Below, in pieces: positions 1 through 7,552 of a stretch of DNA of 38,068 nt. Made by a program: the position numbers and the translations under genes. The notes under the pieces were generated by a model. It did no database searches and was not told where the DNA came from. It saw only the letters and a program-made list of their open reading frames with translations. Numbering within the stretch: position 1 is the stretch's first letter; each line of letters begins with the position of its first letter. This DNA comes from Pseudomonadota bacterium (GTDB lineage Bacteria > Pseudomonadota > Alphaproteobacteria > GCA-2731375), in contig JAQBYC010000037.1 in assembly GCA_027623205.1 (NCBI GenBank), positions 1 through 38,068 of the forward strand. Direction: 5' to 3'.

Positions 1-127
1 CACCAACATTGATTCAGACTTCGCGACAATTGGAAAGGGCACATATGAGTCTCAATCAACGCAATCTGGTATTACATCAGTGCGCCATGGGGCGCGGGCA
101 CCATGTGGCCGTGACGTACATAAGCCC

Positions 128-221
128 CAGAGCATGTTTCTTCGAAACATGCTTGGACTCGTATGAATAGAGCAATTGAACCAATTACTTACGTCGCGAT
201 AGCGACTCCGATGAATTGAAA
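128..221 (-). repeat. Dispersed intergenic hairpin element, copy 1
   Basis: One of three copies of a roughly 95-bp element (others at 22721-22795 and 27295-27391). It has a perfect 10-bp inverted repeat (131-140 with 144-153, 3-nt loop) and a conserved core at 165-200 that contains AATTG-AAC-CAATT. A short GTCGC/GCGAC hairpin lies at 193-206. The orientation is given as minus because it then reads in the same direction as the gene that ends just before it (257). The rest of 1-256 holds no gene I can support; open frames there look like read-through of the repeat. Confidence 0.8.
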
Positions 222-256
222 GTTTCTCTAGCTGACCATTTAAACGCAAATTATGG

Positions 257-1069
257 TCAGTAGCCTTTGAAGCTGGGTTTGCGTTTTTCCATGAAAGCGG
301 TGCGGCCTTCGGTGAAGTCTTCGCTGTCGAAACAGGCGGTAATCATCTTGTCCAGTCGGTCCATGTTGCGTTTTTCAGGATCTTTCAGAACTTCCGCCAC
401 GGTGGCCTTGGCGGCACGGATCGTCAGGGGCGCGTTTTCGGCGATCATGCCGGTGTATTCGGCTACCATCGCCTCCAACTGATCCCGCGGCACCACCCGG
501 TTGATCAGTCCCATGGCCAGGGCCTCTTCAGCGCTAAAGCGCCGCGCGGTGAAAAATATTTCCTTGGCCATGGATGGGCCAACCAGGCTGGTCAGGGTTT
601 TCAGTCCGCCATAGTTGTAGCCCAGCCCCAGGCGGGCGGCGGGCACGGCAAACTGACTGTCATCGGAGGCAATGCGAATATCGGCGGCCAGGGCCACCGC
701 CACGCCGCCGCCGATGCAGAAACCCTGGATCATCGCCAGCAGGGGTTTTTCGAAGCCCGCCATGGCTTGATGGGCGGATGCGGTAGCGGCCTTGTAAAGC
801 TCTTCGGACGCGGCGGAATTCCGATTTTCGGCGAATTCCGAAATATCGGCGCCCGAGACAAAAGCCTTGTCCCCAGCGCCCGCCAGCACCGCGACCCGAA
901 TATCATCATCGGCGGCGAAATCTTCCATCACCTCGCCCACGGCCTCCCACATGGCCAGGGACACGGCGTTACGGCGGGCCGGATTGTTGAAGATCAGCCA
1001 GCCGACGCCGTCTTCCTTGCGGGCAATCATCTTGTCGGTCTTTAGGTGCATGGCGCCGGCATCTTTCAT
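257..1069 (-). CDS. Crotonase-fold protein (enoyl-CoA hydratase/isomerase family) lacking both catalytic Glu
   Basis: A 270-residue crotonase-superfamily protein, normal length for the family. The oxyanion-hole segments are visible (VSGADI near 71-76 and GGG at 120-122), so binding of an acyl-CoA thioester is expected. The two glutamates that carry out hydration in classical enoyl-CoA hydratases (in the GGGCEL and QPE motifs) are replaced by Ala124 (GGGVAV) and Ala144 (VPAARLG). A standard hydratase reaction is therefore doubtful; isomerase, hydrolase or another crotonase chemistry is possible. It is divergent from the quinone oxidoreductase at 1216. The start at 1069 has no clear ribosome binding site, and internal ATGs at codons 7 and 14 are alternatives. 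A dispersed hairpin element lies just downstream of its stop. Confidence 0.85.
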   Translation of the reverse strand: MKDAGAMHLKTDKMIARKEDGVGWLIFNNPARRNAVSLAMWEAVGEVMEDFAADDDIRVAVLAGAGDKAFVSGADISEFAENRNSAASEELYKAATASAHQAMAGFEKPLLAMIQGFCIGGGVAVALAADIRIASDDSQFAVPAARLGLGYNYGGLKTLTSLVGPSMAKEIFFTARRFSAEEALAMGLINRVVPRDQLEAMVAEYTGMIAENAPLTIRAAKATVAEVLKDPEKRNMDRLDKMITACFDSEDFTEGRTAFMEKRKPSFKGY

Positions 1070-1215
1070 GTTTTGCTGTCAAGGGTCCTATTTGTAGCCC
1101 AACGCGGGGAAAGACGCCAATCGCATACTGCCTGTTGGGCATTTGCATCCGGTGGCTGCTGGGGCATCATGGGGGCGGATTTTTGAGATCGACGGCGTAC
1201 GACGGGAGAGACAAC

Positions 1216-2196
1216 ATGCGGGCACTGATTTGCCGGGCCTGGGGCGGCATTGACACACTTGAATTGGGCGAGATGGCGGCGCCTGAACCGGGACCAGGGG
1301 AAATTCTGCTGGATGTCGTGGCGAGTTCAGCCAACTTTGCCGATAGCATCATGGTTGCCGGGAAATATCAGACCAAACCGAATTTTCCTTTTGCCCCCGG
1401 TCTGGAGGCGGCGGGACGGGTCGCCAAGGTCGGCGAGGGGGTGGAAGAGTTTCAGCCTGGTGACCCTGTCATGGCGACCCTGGCCCATGGCGGTTTTGCC
1501 GAACAGGCCGTCGCGGCAGTGGCGGAAACCTGGCCCCTATTCGATGGCATGAGCTTCGCGGATGGCGCCGCCTTTACCGTGGCCTATCTTTCCACTCACC
1601 TGGCGATCCGCTGGCAGGGCCGGCTGGAAGCGGGTGAAACCATGCTGGTGCTGGGCGCGGCGGGAGGGTCCGGCCTGGCGGCGGTTGAAATTGGCAAGGC
1701 GATGGGGGCGCGGGTGATCGCCGGGGCGAGCAGTGATGAGAGGCTACAGGCCGTCCGCAACCATGGCGCCGACGAGGTGGTGAACTACGCGGCTGAAAAC
1801 CTGAAAGACCGGGTGATGGCCCTGACCGACGGCCGGGGCGCCGATGTCTGTTTTGATCCCGTGGGCGGCAAGCTGTTCGACAACGCGCTATCGTCCCTGG
1901 GCTGGGGCGGGCGTTTCATCCATTTCGGCTTTGTCGGCGGGGTACCCCAGGTGCCGGCCAACCGGTTGCTGGTCAAGCATCGCTCGGCGCTGGGATCGTC
2001 ATACCGCTATTTCCGCTGGCACCGGCCCGACCTGGTGCAACGTTCCATGGCTGAACTGGGCGAGTTTTATGGCCAGGGGCGTTTGCACCCCATCATCAGC
2101 CACCGCCTGCCCCTGGATCGGGGCGTGGAGGCTCTGCGCCTGCTGACTGAACGCCGCGCCTTTGGTAAGGTGGTGGTCGAGGTGGCGCCAGCGTAG
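1216..2196 (+). CDS. NADPH:quinone oxidoreductase family protein (zinc-independent MDR)
   Basis: A 326-residue medium-chain dehydrogenase/reductase of the quinone oxidoreductase type. The N-terminal GroES-like catalytic domain spans about 1-125. A Rossmann domain follows, with the NADPH-binding glycine motif GAAGGSG at 147-153. No cysteine/histidine zinc-ligand pattern is evident, as expected for quinone reductases rather than alcohol dehydrogenases. I chose the ATG at 1216 because GGGAG precedes it and the protein then begins with the usual MRAL; a longer frame from 1135 adds an unconvincing leader. Members reduce quinones or enones with NADPH in the cytoplasm. It lies 22 nt upstream of an enoyl-CoA hydratase gene and is probably cotranscribed with it, which suggests an acyl-CoA or enone substrate. 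The exact substrate cannot be read from sequence. Confidence 0.9.
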   Translation: MRALICRAWGGIDTLELGEMAAPEPGPGEILLDVVASSANFADSIMVAGKYQTKPNFPFAPGLEAAGRVAKVGEGVEEFQPGDPVMATLAHGGFAEQAVAAVAETWPLFDGMSFADGAAFTVAYLSTHLAIRWQGRLEAGETMLVLGAAGGSGLAAVEIGKAMGARVIAGASSDERLQAVRNHGADEVVNYAAENLKDRVMALTDGRGADVCFDPVGGKLFDNALSSLGWGGRFIHFGFVGGVPQVPANRLLVKHRSALGSSYRYFRWHRPDLVQRSMAELGEFYGQGRLHPIISHRLPLDRGVEALRLLTERRAFGKVVVEVAPA

Positions 2197-2218
2197 AGCC
2201 GTACTGGGAGTTGCAAAC

Positions 2219-2971
2219 GTGACACTACATGTCAAGGAACATAGCCCGCATATTGCCATCATCGTCTTGGACAATCAGGCCAAGCGCAATGCGCTCAGCC
2301 GTGACGATCTGCGCGAATTGGGCGACGTCTGGGTGCGGCTGCAAGAGGCCCCCTATCGCTGTTTGATCCTGACCGGCGCCGGGGAGAAATCCTTTTGTGC
2401 CGGTGCGGATCTGTCCGGCGATCTTTCCGCAGGGCCGGAGCTGTCCGAGATCATTTACCAGGGCCTGCTGAAATACGGTGCCTATCGCAAGCCCGTCATC
2501 GCCGCCGTGAACGGCGACTGCGCCGGGGGTGGGGTTGAACTGTTGCTCTCAACGGACATTCGCGCGGCAACGCCGGAAGCGCGCTTCGGCCTGCCGGAAG
2601 TTCGCTGGGGCGTTTATCCTTTTGGTGGCGCGGCGTTGCGCCTGCGCCAGCAAATCGGCCATGTGCACGCAATGGAGCTGTTGTTGACCGGCCAGTTGAT
2701 CGACGCGGACGAGGCGGCGCGCATTGGCCTGGTGAACCGGGTTCTGCCCAGGGAAGAATTGATGCCCTGGGCCCTGCGCACGGCTGAGGCCATTGCGGCC
2801 AACAGCCCGGCGGCGGTACAGGCGGTCAAACAGCAGATCAGCGCCACCGACGACGCCCTGAACAGACCACGCGAGGCAATGGAACAGGCCCTGGGCGATG
2901 AGGTCCGCGCCAGCCCCGATTTCACCGAAGGTGTCGCCGCCTTTCAAGCAAAACGCCCGGCCAGATATTAG
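2219..2971 (+). CDS. Enoyl-CoA hydratase
   Basis: A 250-residue crotonase-family protein with the full hydratase active site: the oxyanion-hole segment CAGADLS at 60-66, GGG at 103-105, and both catalytic glutamates, Glu107 (GGGVEL) and Glu127 (LPEVRWG). It should hydrate 2-enoyl-CoA to 3-hydroxyacyl-CoA in the cytoplasm. I chose a GTG start at 2219 because GGGAG sits 8 nt upstream and the family-typical N-terminus begins there; a TTG at 2162 would overlap the upstream oxidoreductase. It follows the quinone oxidoreductase closely. It contrasts with the paralogue at 257-1069, which has lost both glutamates. The 2972-3111 gap before the convergent marR gene shows no clear terminator. Confidence 0.9.
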   Translation: MTLHVKEHSPHIAIIVLDNQAKRNALSRDDLRELGDVWVRLQEAPYRCLILTGAGEKSFCAGADLSGDLSAGPELSEIIYQGLLKYGAYRKPVIAAVNGDCAGGGVELLLSTDIRAATPEARFGLPEVRWGVYPFGGAALRLRQQIGHVHAMELLLTGQLIDADEAARIGLVNRVLPREELMPWALRTAEAIAANSPAAVQAVKQQISATDDALNRPREAMEQALGDEVRASPDFTEGVAAFQAKRPARY

Positions 2972-3111
2972 GGAACTGTCGCGGTCCGGAGGCAACGGCG
3001 ACTTGGGCCCTGCAAACCACCTATCGCGGCTGGTGGCCGTCCGCCCGCCAGGTATTGCTGATTTGACGAATTGGCGGTTATGGGCGCGGGCCGATCAGTG
3101 CGACGTGGGAT

Positions 3112-3561
3112 TTACGATCGGTGGGTATCCAAATAGATGCGGACTTTTTCAAGAACCAGAAGGGCAGAACCTAGGTCCTCGTCTCTAAGTTCCCTTGAAA
3201 GATCAACGAGAAAAGGTCCAACGCTTTCCACGCAACGCAGCCTCATGTCCCGCCCGGCCTCGGTGATGCTGACCAGCTTGCCCCGCCCGTCGGTTGGGTT
3301 GGCCAGAATTCGCACCAGGCCGCGCGACTCCAGCCGCTGCAGATTGTTGGTCATCGCCCCCTTGGTTACCTGGAAGGCGGCGGCGAGGCGCGCGGGGCTC
3401 CATTCGCCGCCCAGGCGCACCAAATGGCTCAGCACGGTAAATTGTGACACCTTCAGGCCATTGGGCAATGCGCGCTCCAACCGGTTGCGGGCCAATTGCT
3501 CGATAATGCCGATTTCCATGAAAAGGTGGAAGGCAAGCGGGTCTTCAATTGGTTCTGACAT
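3112..3561 (-). CDS. MarR family transcriptional regulator
   Basis: A 149-residue MarR-type repressor. The winged helix-turn-helix spans about residues 40-104, with recognition-helix region VTKGAMTNNLQRLESRGLV and the wing signature NPTDGRGKLVSIT. Terminal helices would form the dimer interface. Its ATG overlaps the stop of the upstream nitroreductase by one base (TGATG), so the two genes are translationally coupled and transcribed together. A perfect 8-bp inverted repeat with a 7-nt spacer (4754-4776) overlaps the likely promoter of this pair, which fits autoregulation. MarR proteins usually release DNA on binding phenolic or lipophilic ligands, or on thiol oxidation; the effector here is unknown. 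Confidence 0.92.
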   Translation of the reverse strand: MSEPIEDPLAFHLFMEIGIIEQLARNRLERALPNGLKVSQFTVLSHLVRLGGEWSPARLAAAFQVTKGAMTNNLQRLESRGLVRILANPTDGRGKLVSITEAGRDMRLRCVESVGPFLVDLSRELRDEDLGSALLVLEKVRIYLDTHRS

Positions 3562-4715
3562 CAGCTTTCCTTCGGGCCTATTCTCGTCGCCAACGGCCAG
3601 CGCGGGGCGGGACCTATCGCCTGGGCATAACCAAGGCGGGCGAGCATTTGCACCCGTTCGCCGGACTGTTTCGCCAAACGATCATGGATCGTTTCGTAAA
3701 ACGGCTGCATGGCGGCGTATTCCTGCAACGCCTGGCTCATGGGCTGCATGGCGAGGCCATCGGCGGTGGCCTGTAGGGCGACGCGCAGATAGGCCCGCCC
3801 GGCCTCGATCTGTGCCGTCCGGCTGTTGCCATCGGTCTTGATCCAGACAAATCCCATGGACGTCATCGCGCCGTCTTCGATCATTGACAGGCCAATTCGA
3901 TAGGCGCGCGAGGCCGGATCCGCGAGGCTGTCCCGGCTCAATAAGCCGGTCAGCTTCAAGGTCTCCAGAAACCCGCCGCCCAGGGCGATGCCATCTGGAT
4001 TGGCCTCGATCTCATCCCGTCCGATGCGCATCAGATCGATGCTCTCCTGATATGCCTCCGCCGTCCGAACTTCGGTCCACATTGCATCTCTGGTGAGGGC
4101 CCGCAGGTCCTGCAAAAGCGCGCCACCATTCGCGGTGCCGATGTGAATATTTCTCGGCGCCGCAGCGCGCAATCGCCGCGCGACGGCATCATCGATGACC
4201 CGGTTTGCGTCATAGGCGTTCCGATTGGTATGGCGTTCCAGGACGTGGCCAAACAATGGCTCGCCAGCCAGACCCTTTTGCTGCTGCAGTGACAGGTGGG
4301 CAATAGGCCCCTGGTCCAAGCCGACGTCCGGTTCCCCATTGGGAAAATATCGAATATTGGCGCGGTAGCCTTGCGCCGCCGCCGCGATCGAAAATAGTTC
4401 CAGGAAGCATCCCAGTCCGATCACGATCTGCCTGCTGAAGGGGTCCGTGATCGGTAGCAGCCGGCCCAAGTCACAGGTCAGCACCGCCTCGGTCTCGCTT
4501 TTCAGCTCGACCAGCCACGGCTGCCGGTTATGGGGATTGGGCGCTAGAATGGCGTACGATAGGGCCCGGCGCAGAGGGTCGGAATACAACGATCCCGCCT
4601 GTTCCCAGGGCACGAGAGCATCCTTTGGGGTGCGGGTGGCGAGGAAACCTACGCCACCGGCGGCAATGATGACGCCGGAAGAGCCTGCAATCTGCAAAAA
4701 CCTGCGCCTGTTCAT
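3561..4715 (-). CDS. Tat-exported nitroreductase (Acg-like FMN-binding family)
   Basis: A 384-residue nitroreductase-fold protein. It starts with a twin-arginine signal (MNRRRFLQ followed by a hydrophobic alanine/glycine stretch), so the folded flavoprotein is probably exported to the periplasm. The segment APNPHNRQPW near residues 58-67 resembles the FMN-binding start of Acg-like nitroreductases. I chose the ATG at 4715 over 4730 because GGAGGTGA lies 5 nt upstream of it and it puts the Tat motif right at the N-terminus. It is first in a two-gene operon with marR (1-nt overlap) behind a promoter-operator at 4754-4789. It may reduce nitroaromatics, quinones or a related compound sensed by MarR. 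The substrate is not determined by the sequence. Confidence 0.85.
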   Translation of the reverse strand: MNRRRFLQIAGSSGVIIAAGGVGFLATRTPKDALVPWEQAGSLYSDPLRRALSYAILAPNPHNRQPWLVELKSETEAVLTCDLGRLLPITDPFSRQIVIGLGCFLELFSIAAAAQGYRANIRYFPNGEPDVGLDQGPIAHLSLQQQKGLAGEPLFGHVLERHTNRNAYDANRVIDDAVARRLRAAAPRNIHIGTANGGALLQDLRALTRDAMWTEVRTAEAYQESIDLMRIGRDEIEANPDGIALGGGFLETLKLTGLLSRDSLADPASRAYRIGLSMIEDGAMTSMGFVWIKTDGNSRTAQIEAGRAYLRVALQATADGLAMQPMSQALQEYAAMQPFYETIHDRLAKQSGERVQMLARLGYAQAIGPAPRWPLATRIGPKES

Positions 4716-4753
4716 GTTTGTCACCTCCATGGGGAGCCGTTAAAATAGTTCAG

Positions 4754-4789
4754 CGTTAAACATATATGGTTTAACGTCAAACTAATCAA
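4754..4789 (-). promoter_or_regulatory. Promoter with overlapping MarR-type operator
   Basis: The arms CGTTAAAC (4754-4761) and GTTTAACG (4769-4776) form a perfect inverted repeat around a 7-nt AT-rich spacer, the usual size for a MarR dimer site. On the minus strand, TTGATT (4789-4784) and TATATG (4766-4761) are spaced by 17 nt and form a plausible sigma-70 promoter, so the operator covers the -10 box. It lies about 40 nt upstream of the nitroreductase start. That MarR binds here is an inference from position and symmetry. Confidence 0.7.
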
Positions 4790-4849
4790 GGGCGGAAAAT
4801 GCGCTGCGACAGAATGGCGGCATGAAGACGCAAATGGTGTTGCCGGCAG

Positions 4850-6211
4850 CTAAAAACCCAAGGCTTGAAACAGCAGGCCGAAGGCCACGCCGCACGCCAC
4901 TAGGATGGCCATTCGGGAAAGCGACCGGAGCGAGAACAGGTACCGTCCCAGCCCCAGACAGAAGCCGAACCACGACCCCTGAAAGGATGGGTTCAGGAAG
5001 ATGACAAAGGCGGCGAAGGCGGGGACCGCCGCAAACGCGAAGCCGGTTTCATAAGACCCCGTGGCGGCCAGGATCAGCCCATAGATCGCCGGGTAGATCA
5101 TCATCGCAATCGAGGTAAAGGAGAGCACGCCGCCGGTGACGCCGCCGACCTGTCCCTCCGGCGAAAGACGCGCGGTTTCCGCCAGCAGAATGCCGTGCCA
5201 ACTCAACGCGGTAATGTTGAACAGGATCGCCACCGCGATGATCCCGTTCAAGCTCCAGGTGAAATCAAACAGCGTCATCAGCAATGCCGCAATGCCGCCA
5301 AACAGACCGATGCCGGCGAGGACCCAGCGGGTCGGGATAATACTGCCGCCGAGCACGCCCCATAAAATCCGCGCCCAGATGGCGGTAAAGGACGAAACAG
5401 CGAAGGCGGATCCGGCCTCAATCTCGGAATAGCCAAGTCCGTCAATCAGATAGAGAATGAAAAAGCCGGAAAACAGCGACTGCAGGCCGCCAAAGGCAAA
5501 CGCGGCGAAGGAAATATCGCGCAAGGCCGGGTTCCGAAGCACCATGGCAAGCGTCGTCCGCATATCGCCAAAACCAATCTTTTGGCTGGGATCGCGATCG
5601 CGGTCGAAATAGTCGCGGAGCGGTTGCAGCGAAAGCGCCACCGCAAAGACGATCATGGCCGTCATCAGCGCGGCGCCATAGGGGCCGGGGCGGATGGTGG
5701 TGCCGATGGTGGCGCTATAGATCACCAGCCCCAGGAGAAAGGGGATCAGCAGGCCGCCGATCAGGCTGCCCACCGGGACACCGGTTTGTTTGACCGAAAA
5801 AACCACCGACACCAGTCGAGGCGGGCAGACCCGGGCCAGGATGTGCGAGCTAGCCGGGGTCGAAACCGCGGCCGCGCCCAACAGAACGGCGCCGAGAGGA
5901 TACAGCCAAAGCGTGCCCGACGCGATCACCACCAAGCTGCCACCCATCATGAACAAGGTGATTTGGCTGATCCGAAGCGGGCCATAGCGCAAAATAAAAC
6001 TGCCGCAGCCAAGCGCCGCGACGATTGCCGTCACATTCTGCAAAAACAGATAGAGGCCAAGCCAGGCCGGCGAAATGCCGAAATCCTCGGCCAGGCGGTT
6101 AGCCAGGATGGGCATGACAATCTGGCAAACGTATGAAAATGCCTGCTGCACGAGCATGGAAATGGTGGCGATGGCGAGGATCGTCCGCGCGCTGAAAAGT
6201 GAAAGATCCAT
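4850..6211 (-). CDS. MFS transporter, 12-TM
   Basis: A 453-residue, strongly hydrophobic protein with about 12 predicted membrane segments, consistent with a major facilitator carrier in the inner membrane. A short polar loop near residues 195-215 (DYFDRDRDPSQK) would be the central cytoplasmic loop between the two six-helix halves. A conserved-looking VFSVKQTGVPVGSLIGG segment lies in the fifth-helix region. It begins 14 nt after the HlyD stop, so the two are probably one operon, which is unusual because HlyD adaptors normally pair with 14-TM EmrB pumps. The annotation as a transporter is firm; direction and substrate are unknown. Confidence 0.85.
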   Translation of the reverse strand: MDLSLFSARTILAIATISMLVQQAFSYVCQIVMPILANRLAEDFGISPAWLGLYLFLQNVTAIVAALGCGSFILRYGPLRISQITLFMMGGSLVVIASGTLWLYPLGAVLLGAAAVSTPASSHILARVCPPRLVSVVFSVKQTGVPVGSLIGGLLIPFLLGLVIYSATIGTTIRPGPYGAALMTAMIVFAVALSLQPLRDYFDRDRDPSQKIGFGDMRTTLAMVLRNPALRDISFAAFAFGGLQSLFSGFFILYLIDGLGYSEIEAGSAFAVSSFTAIWARILWGVLGGSIIPTRWVLAGIGLFGGIAALLMTLFDFTWSLNGIIAVAILFNITALSWHGILLAETARLSPEGQVGGVTGGVLSFTSIAMMIYPAIYGLILAATGSYETGFAFAAVPAFAAFVIFLNPSFQGSWFGFCLGLGRYLFSLRSLSRMAILVACGVAFGLLFQALGF

Positions 6212-6225
6212 GTCGGCGATACCGC

Positions 6226-7311
6226 CTAGCGAACCTTGATGTTTATGCTGGCGCGCATGCCGGGCCAGATCGCCTTTTCCATCTTCGGCAGGTCGATCAG
6301 GACCGGGACGCGTTGCGCCATGCGTGGATCCGCCGCCTCGTTGCCGCCATCGGTCATCGAGCCCAGGGTGGCGTCACCGACGGCACGGACCTTGCCCTGG
6401 AAATAATCGAACGGATAGGCATCGAATTCGATCGTTACCGGCTGTCCAGGCGCGACCAGGCCAATATCGCTTTCATCGACCTTGGCCTCGAGCCATAGCG
6501 CATTCGGATCATGTAGCAGGAAGGCGCGATCCGCATCCTCGACATAGACGCCGGCGCTGACATAGACCTCGTCGATAATGCCGGCGATCGGGGCACGGAT
6601 ATGCATCTCCATGAGGCGCTGTTTGGATTGCCGCAGCTGGACGTGGATCTTATCGATGCTGCGGTTGATCGCCTGAATTCGGCTTCGATACACGCTCTCC
6701 TTTTGCAGGGCGCTGGTCAGTTCCTGGAGCTTTTTCTGGCTGGTTTGAATATCGGTCTCAAGCGAACGCAGATTCGAGGTGATGTCGAGCAAGCGATCGG
6801 TCGCATCATCCAGTTGACGATTGGAGATGGCGCGTCGGGAGGCAAGTTTCTTGTTGCGATCCACATTGCTCTGGGCTATGTCCAGGCGGTTTCGCCAGTT
6901 GGCATGCTCGCGGCGCTGCAGGCTCACTGCCACCGTGGCGGTGGCGATTTTGTCATTCATTTCCCGCTGATACTGGGCAAGTTCCGCTTCGACCTGGTCT
7001 CGGGCGGCCCGCTCCCTGGCGGCCTCCGCCTCGAGCGTGGCCACATCCAGGCTCGCGACCTCCGTGTCCATGGAGGCAAGCAGCGCGCCTTTTTTAACCC
7101 GGTCGCCACGACGCACATGCACGGTTTTGACAGTGGCATTGACGCTGGAAGACAGCAATGTGAAATCCACCTGGACCCGGGCGTTGGGCTCATCCACATG
7201 GCGCCACCAATGCAGGCTTTCGACGACGGCGACGCCGAGCAATAGCGCGGCGGCCACGAAGAGCAATGGCTTCAGCCACCGACGACGCGCTTTCGGCGTG
7301 AATTCCGACAT
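6226..7311 (-). CDS. HlyD/EmrA family membrane-fusion protein
   Basis: A 361-residue periplasmic adaptor. It has a short cytoplasmic N-terminus, one membrane anchor (about 14-32), a first lipoyl half-domain (VHVRRGDRVKKGALLASMD), a long alpha-helical coiled-coil hairpin (about 85-225), a second lipoyl half (MHIRAPIAGIIDEVYVSAGVYV) and a beta-barrel C-terminal part. I chose the start at 7311 because GGAAGG lies 7 nt upstream; a longer frame from 7392 lacks a comparable site. EmrA-type proteins link an inner-membrane pump to an outer-membrane channel to export drugs or fatty acids. The next gene encodes a 12-TM MFS carrier, but the natural 14-TM EmrB partner lies at 8958-10526, separated by a CoA-transferase gene. 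Confidence 0.9.
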   Translation of the reverse strand: MSEFTPKARRRWLKPLLFVAAALLLGVAVVESLHWWRHVDEPNARVQVDFTLLSSSVNATVKTVHVRRGDRVKKGALLASMDTEVASLDVATLEAEAARERAARDQVEAELAQYQREMNDKIATATVAVSLQRREHANWRNRLDIAQSNVDRNKKLASRRAISNRQLDDATDRLLDITSNLRSLETDIQTSQKKLQELTSALQKESVYRSRIQAINRSIDKIHVQLRQSKQRLMEMHIRAPIAGIIDEVYVSAGVYVEDADRAFLLHDPNALWLEAKVDESDIGLVAPGQPVTIEFDAYPFDYFQGKVRAVGDATLGSMTDGGNEAADPRMAQRVPVLIDLPKMEKAIWPGMRASINIKVR

Positions 7312-7552
7312 GAACAAGCCTTCCGTCATGACCATCCCGAGCGGGAGCGGCGCATGGAACAAATCCCCGCCTGTGGTGCTGCCGACCGACATGCTGCCGA
7401 GGAACCAATGATCCGAAAGTATAGCGGGCTATTGGCGGTTACTCTACCGATCTGCCGAAGATCACGAAGGGATCGCGTAATCCGTCCGCCGCGCCGCAAC
7501 GCCCCGTCTCCTATCCCACGCGCCCACGAAAGTCATCAATTCGGGTCTTGGG

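Noticed and set aside
52-249. A 65-codon minus-strand frame at the left edge
   Set aside because: It lies across the dispersed hairpin element and shares the peptide NWFNCSI with the read-through of copy 3, so it is repeat sequence rather than a gene.
1135-1215. N-terminal extension of the quinone oxidoreductase
   Set aside because: The ATG at 1216 has a ribosome binding site and the family-typical N-terminus; the extension has neither.
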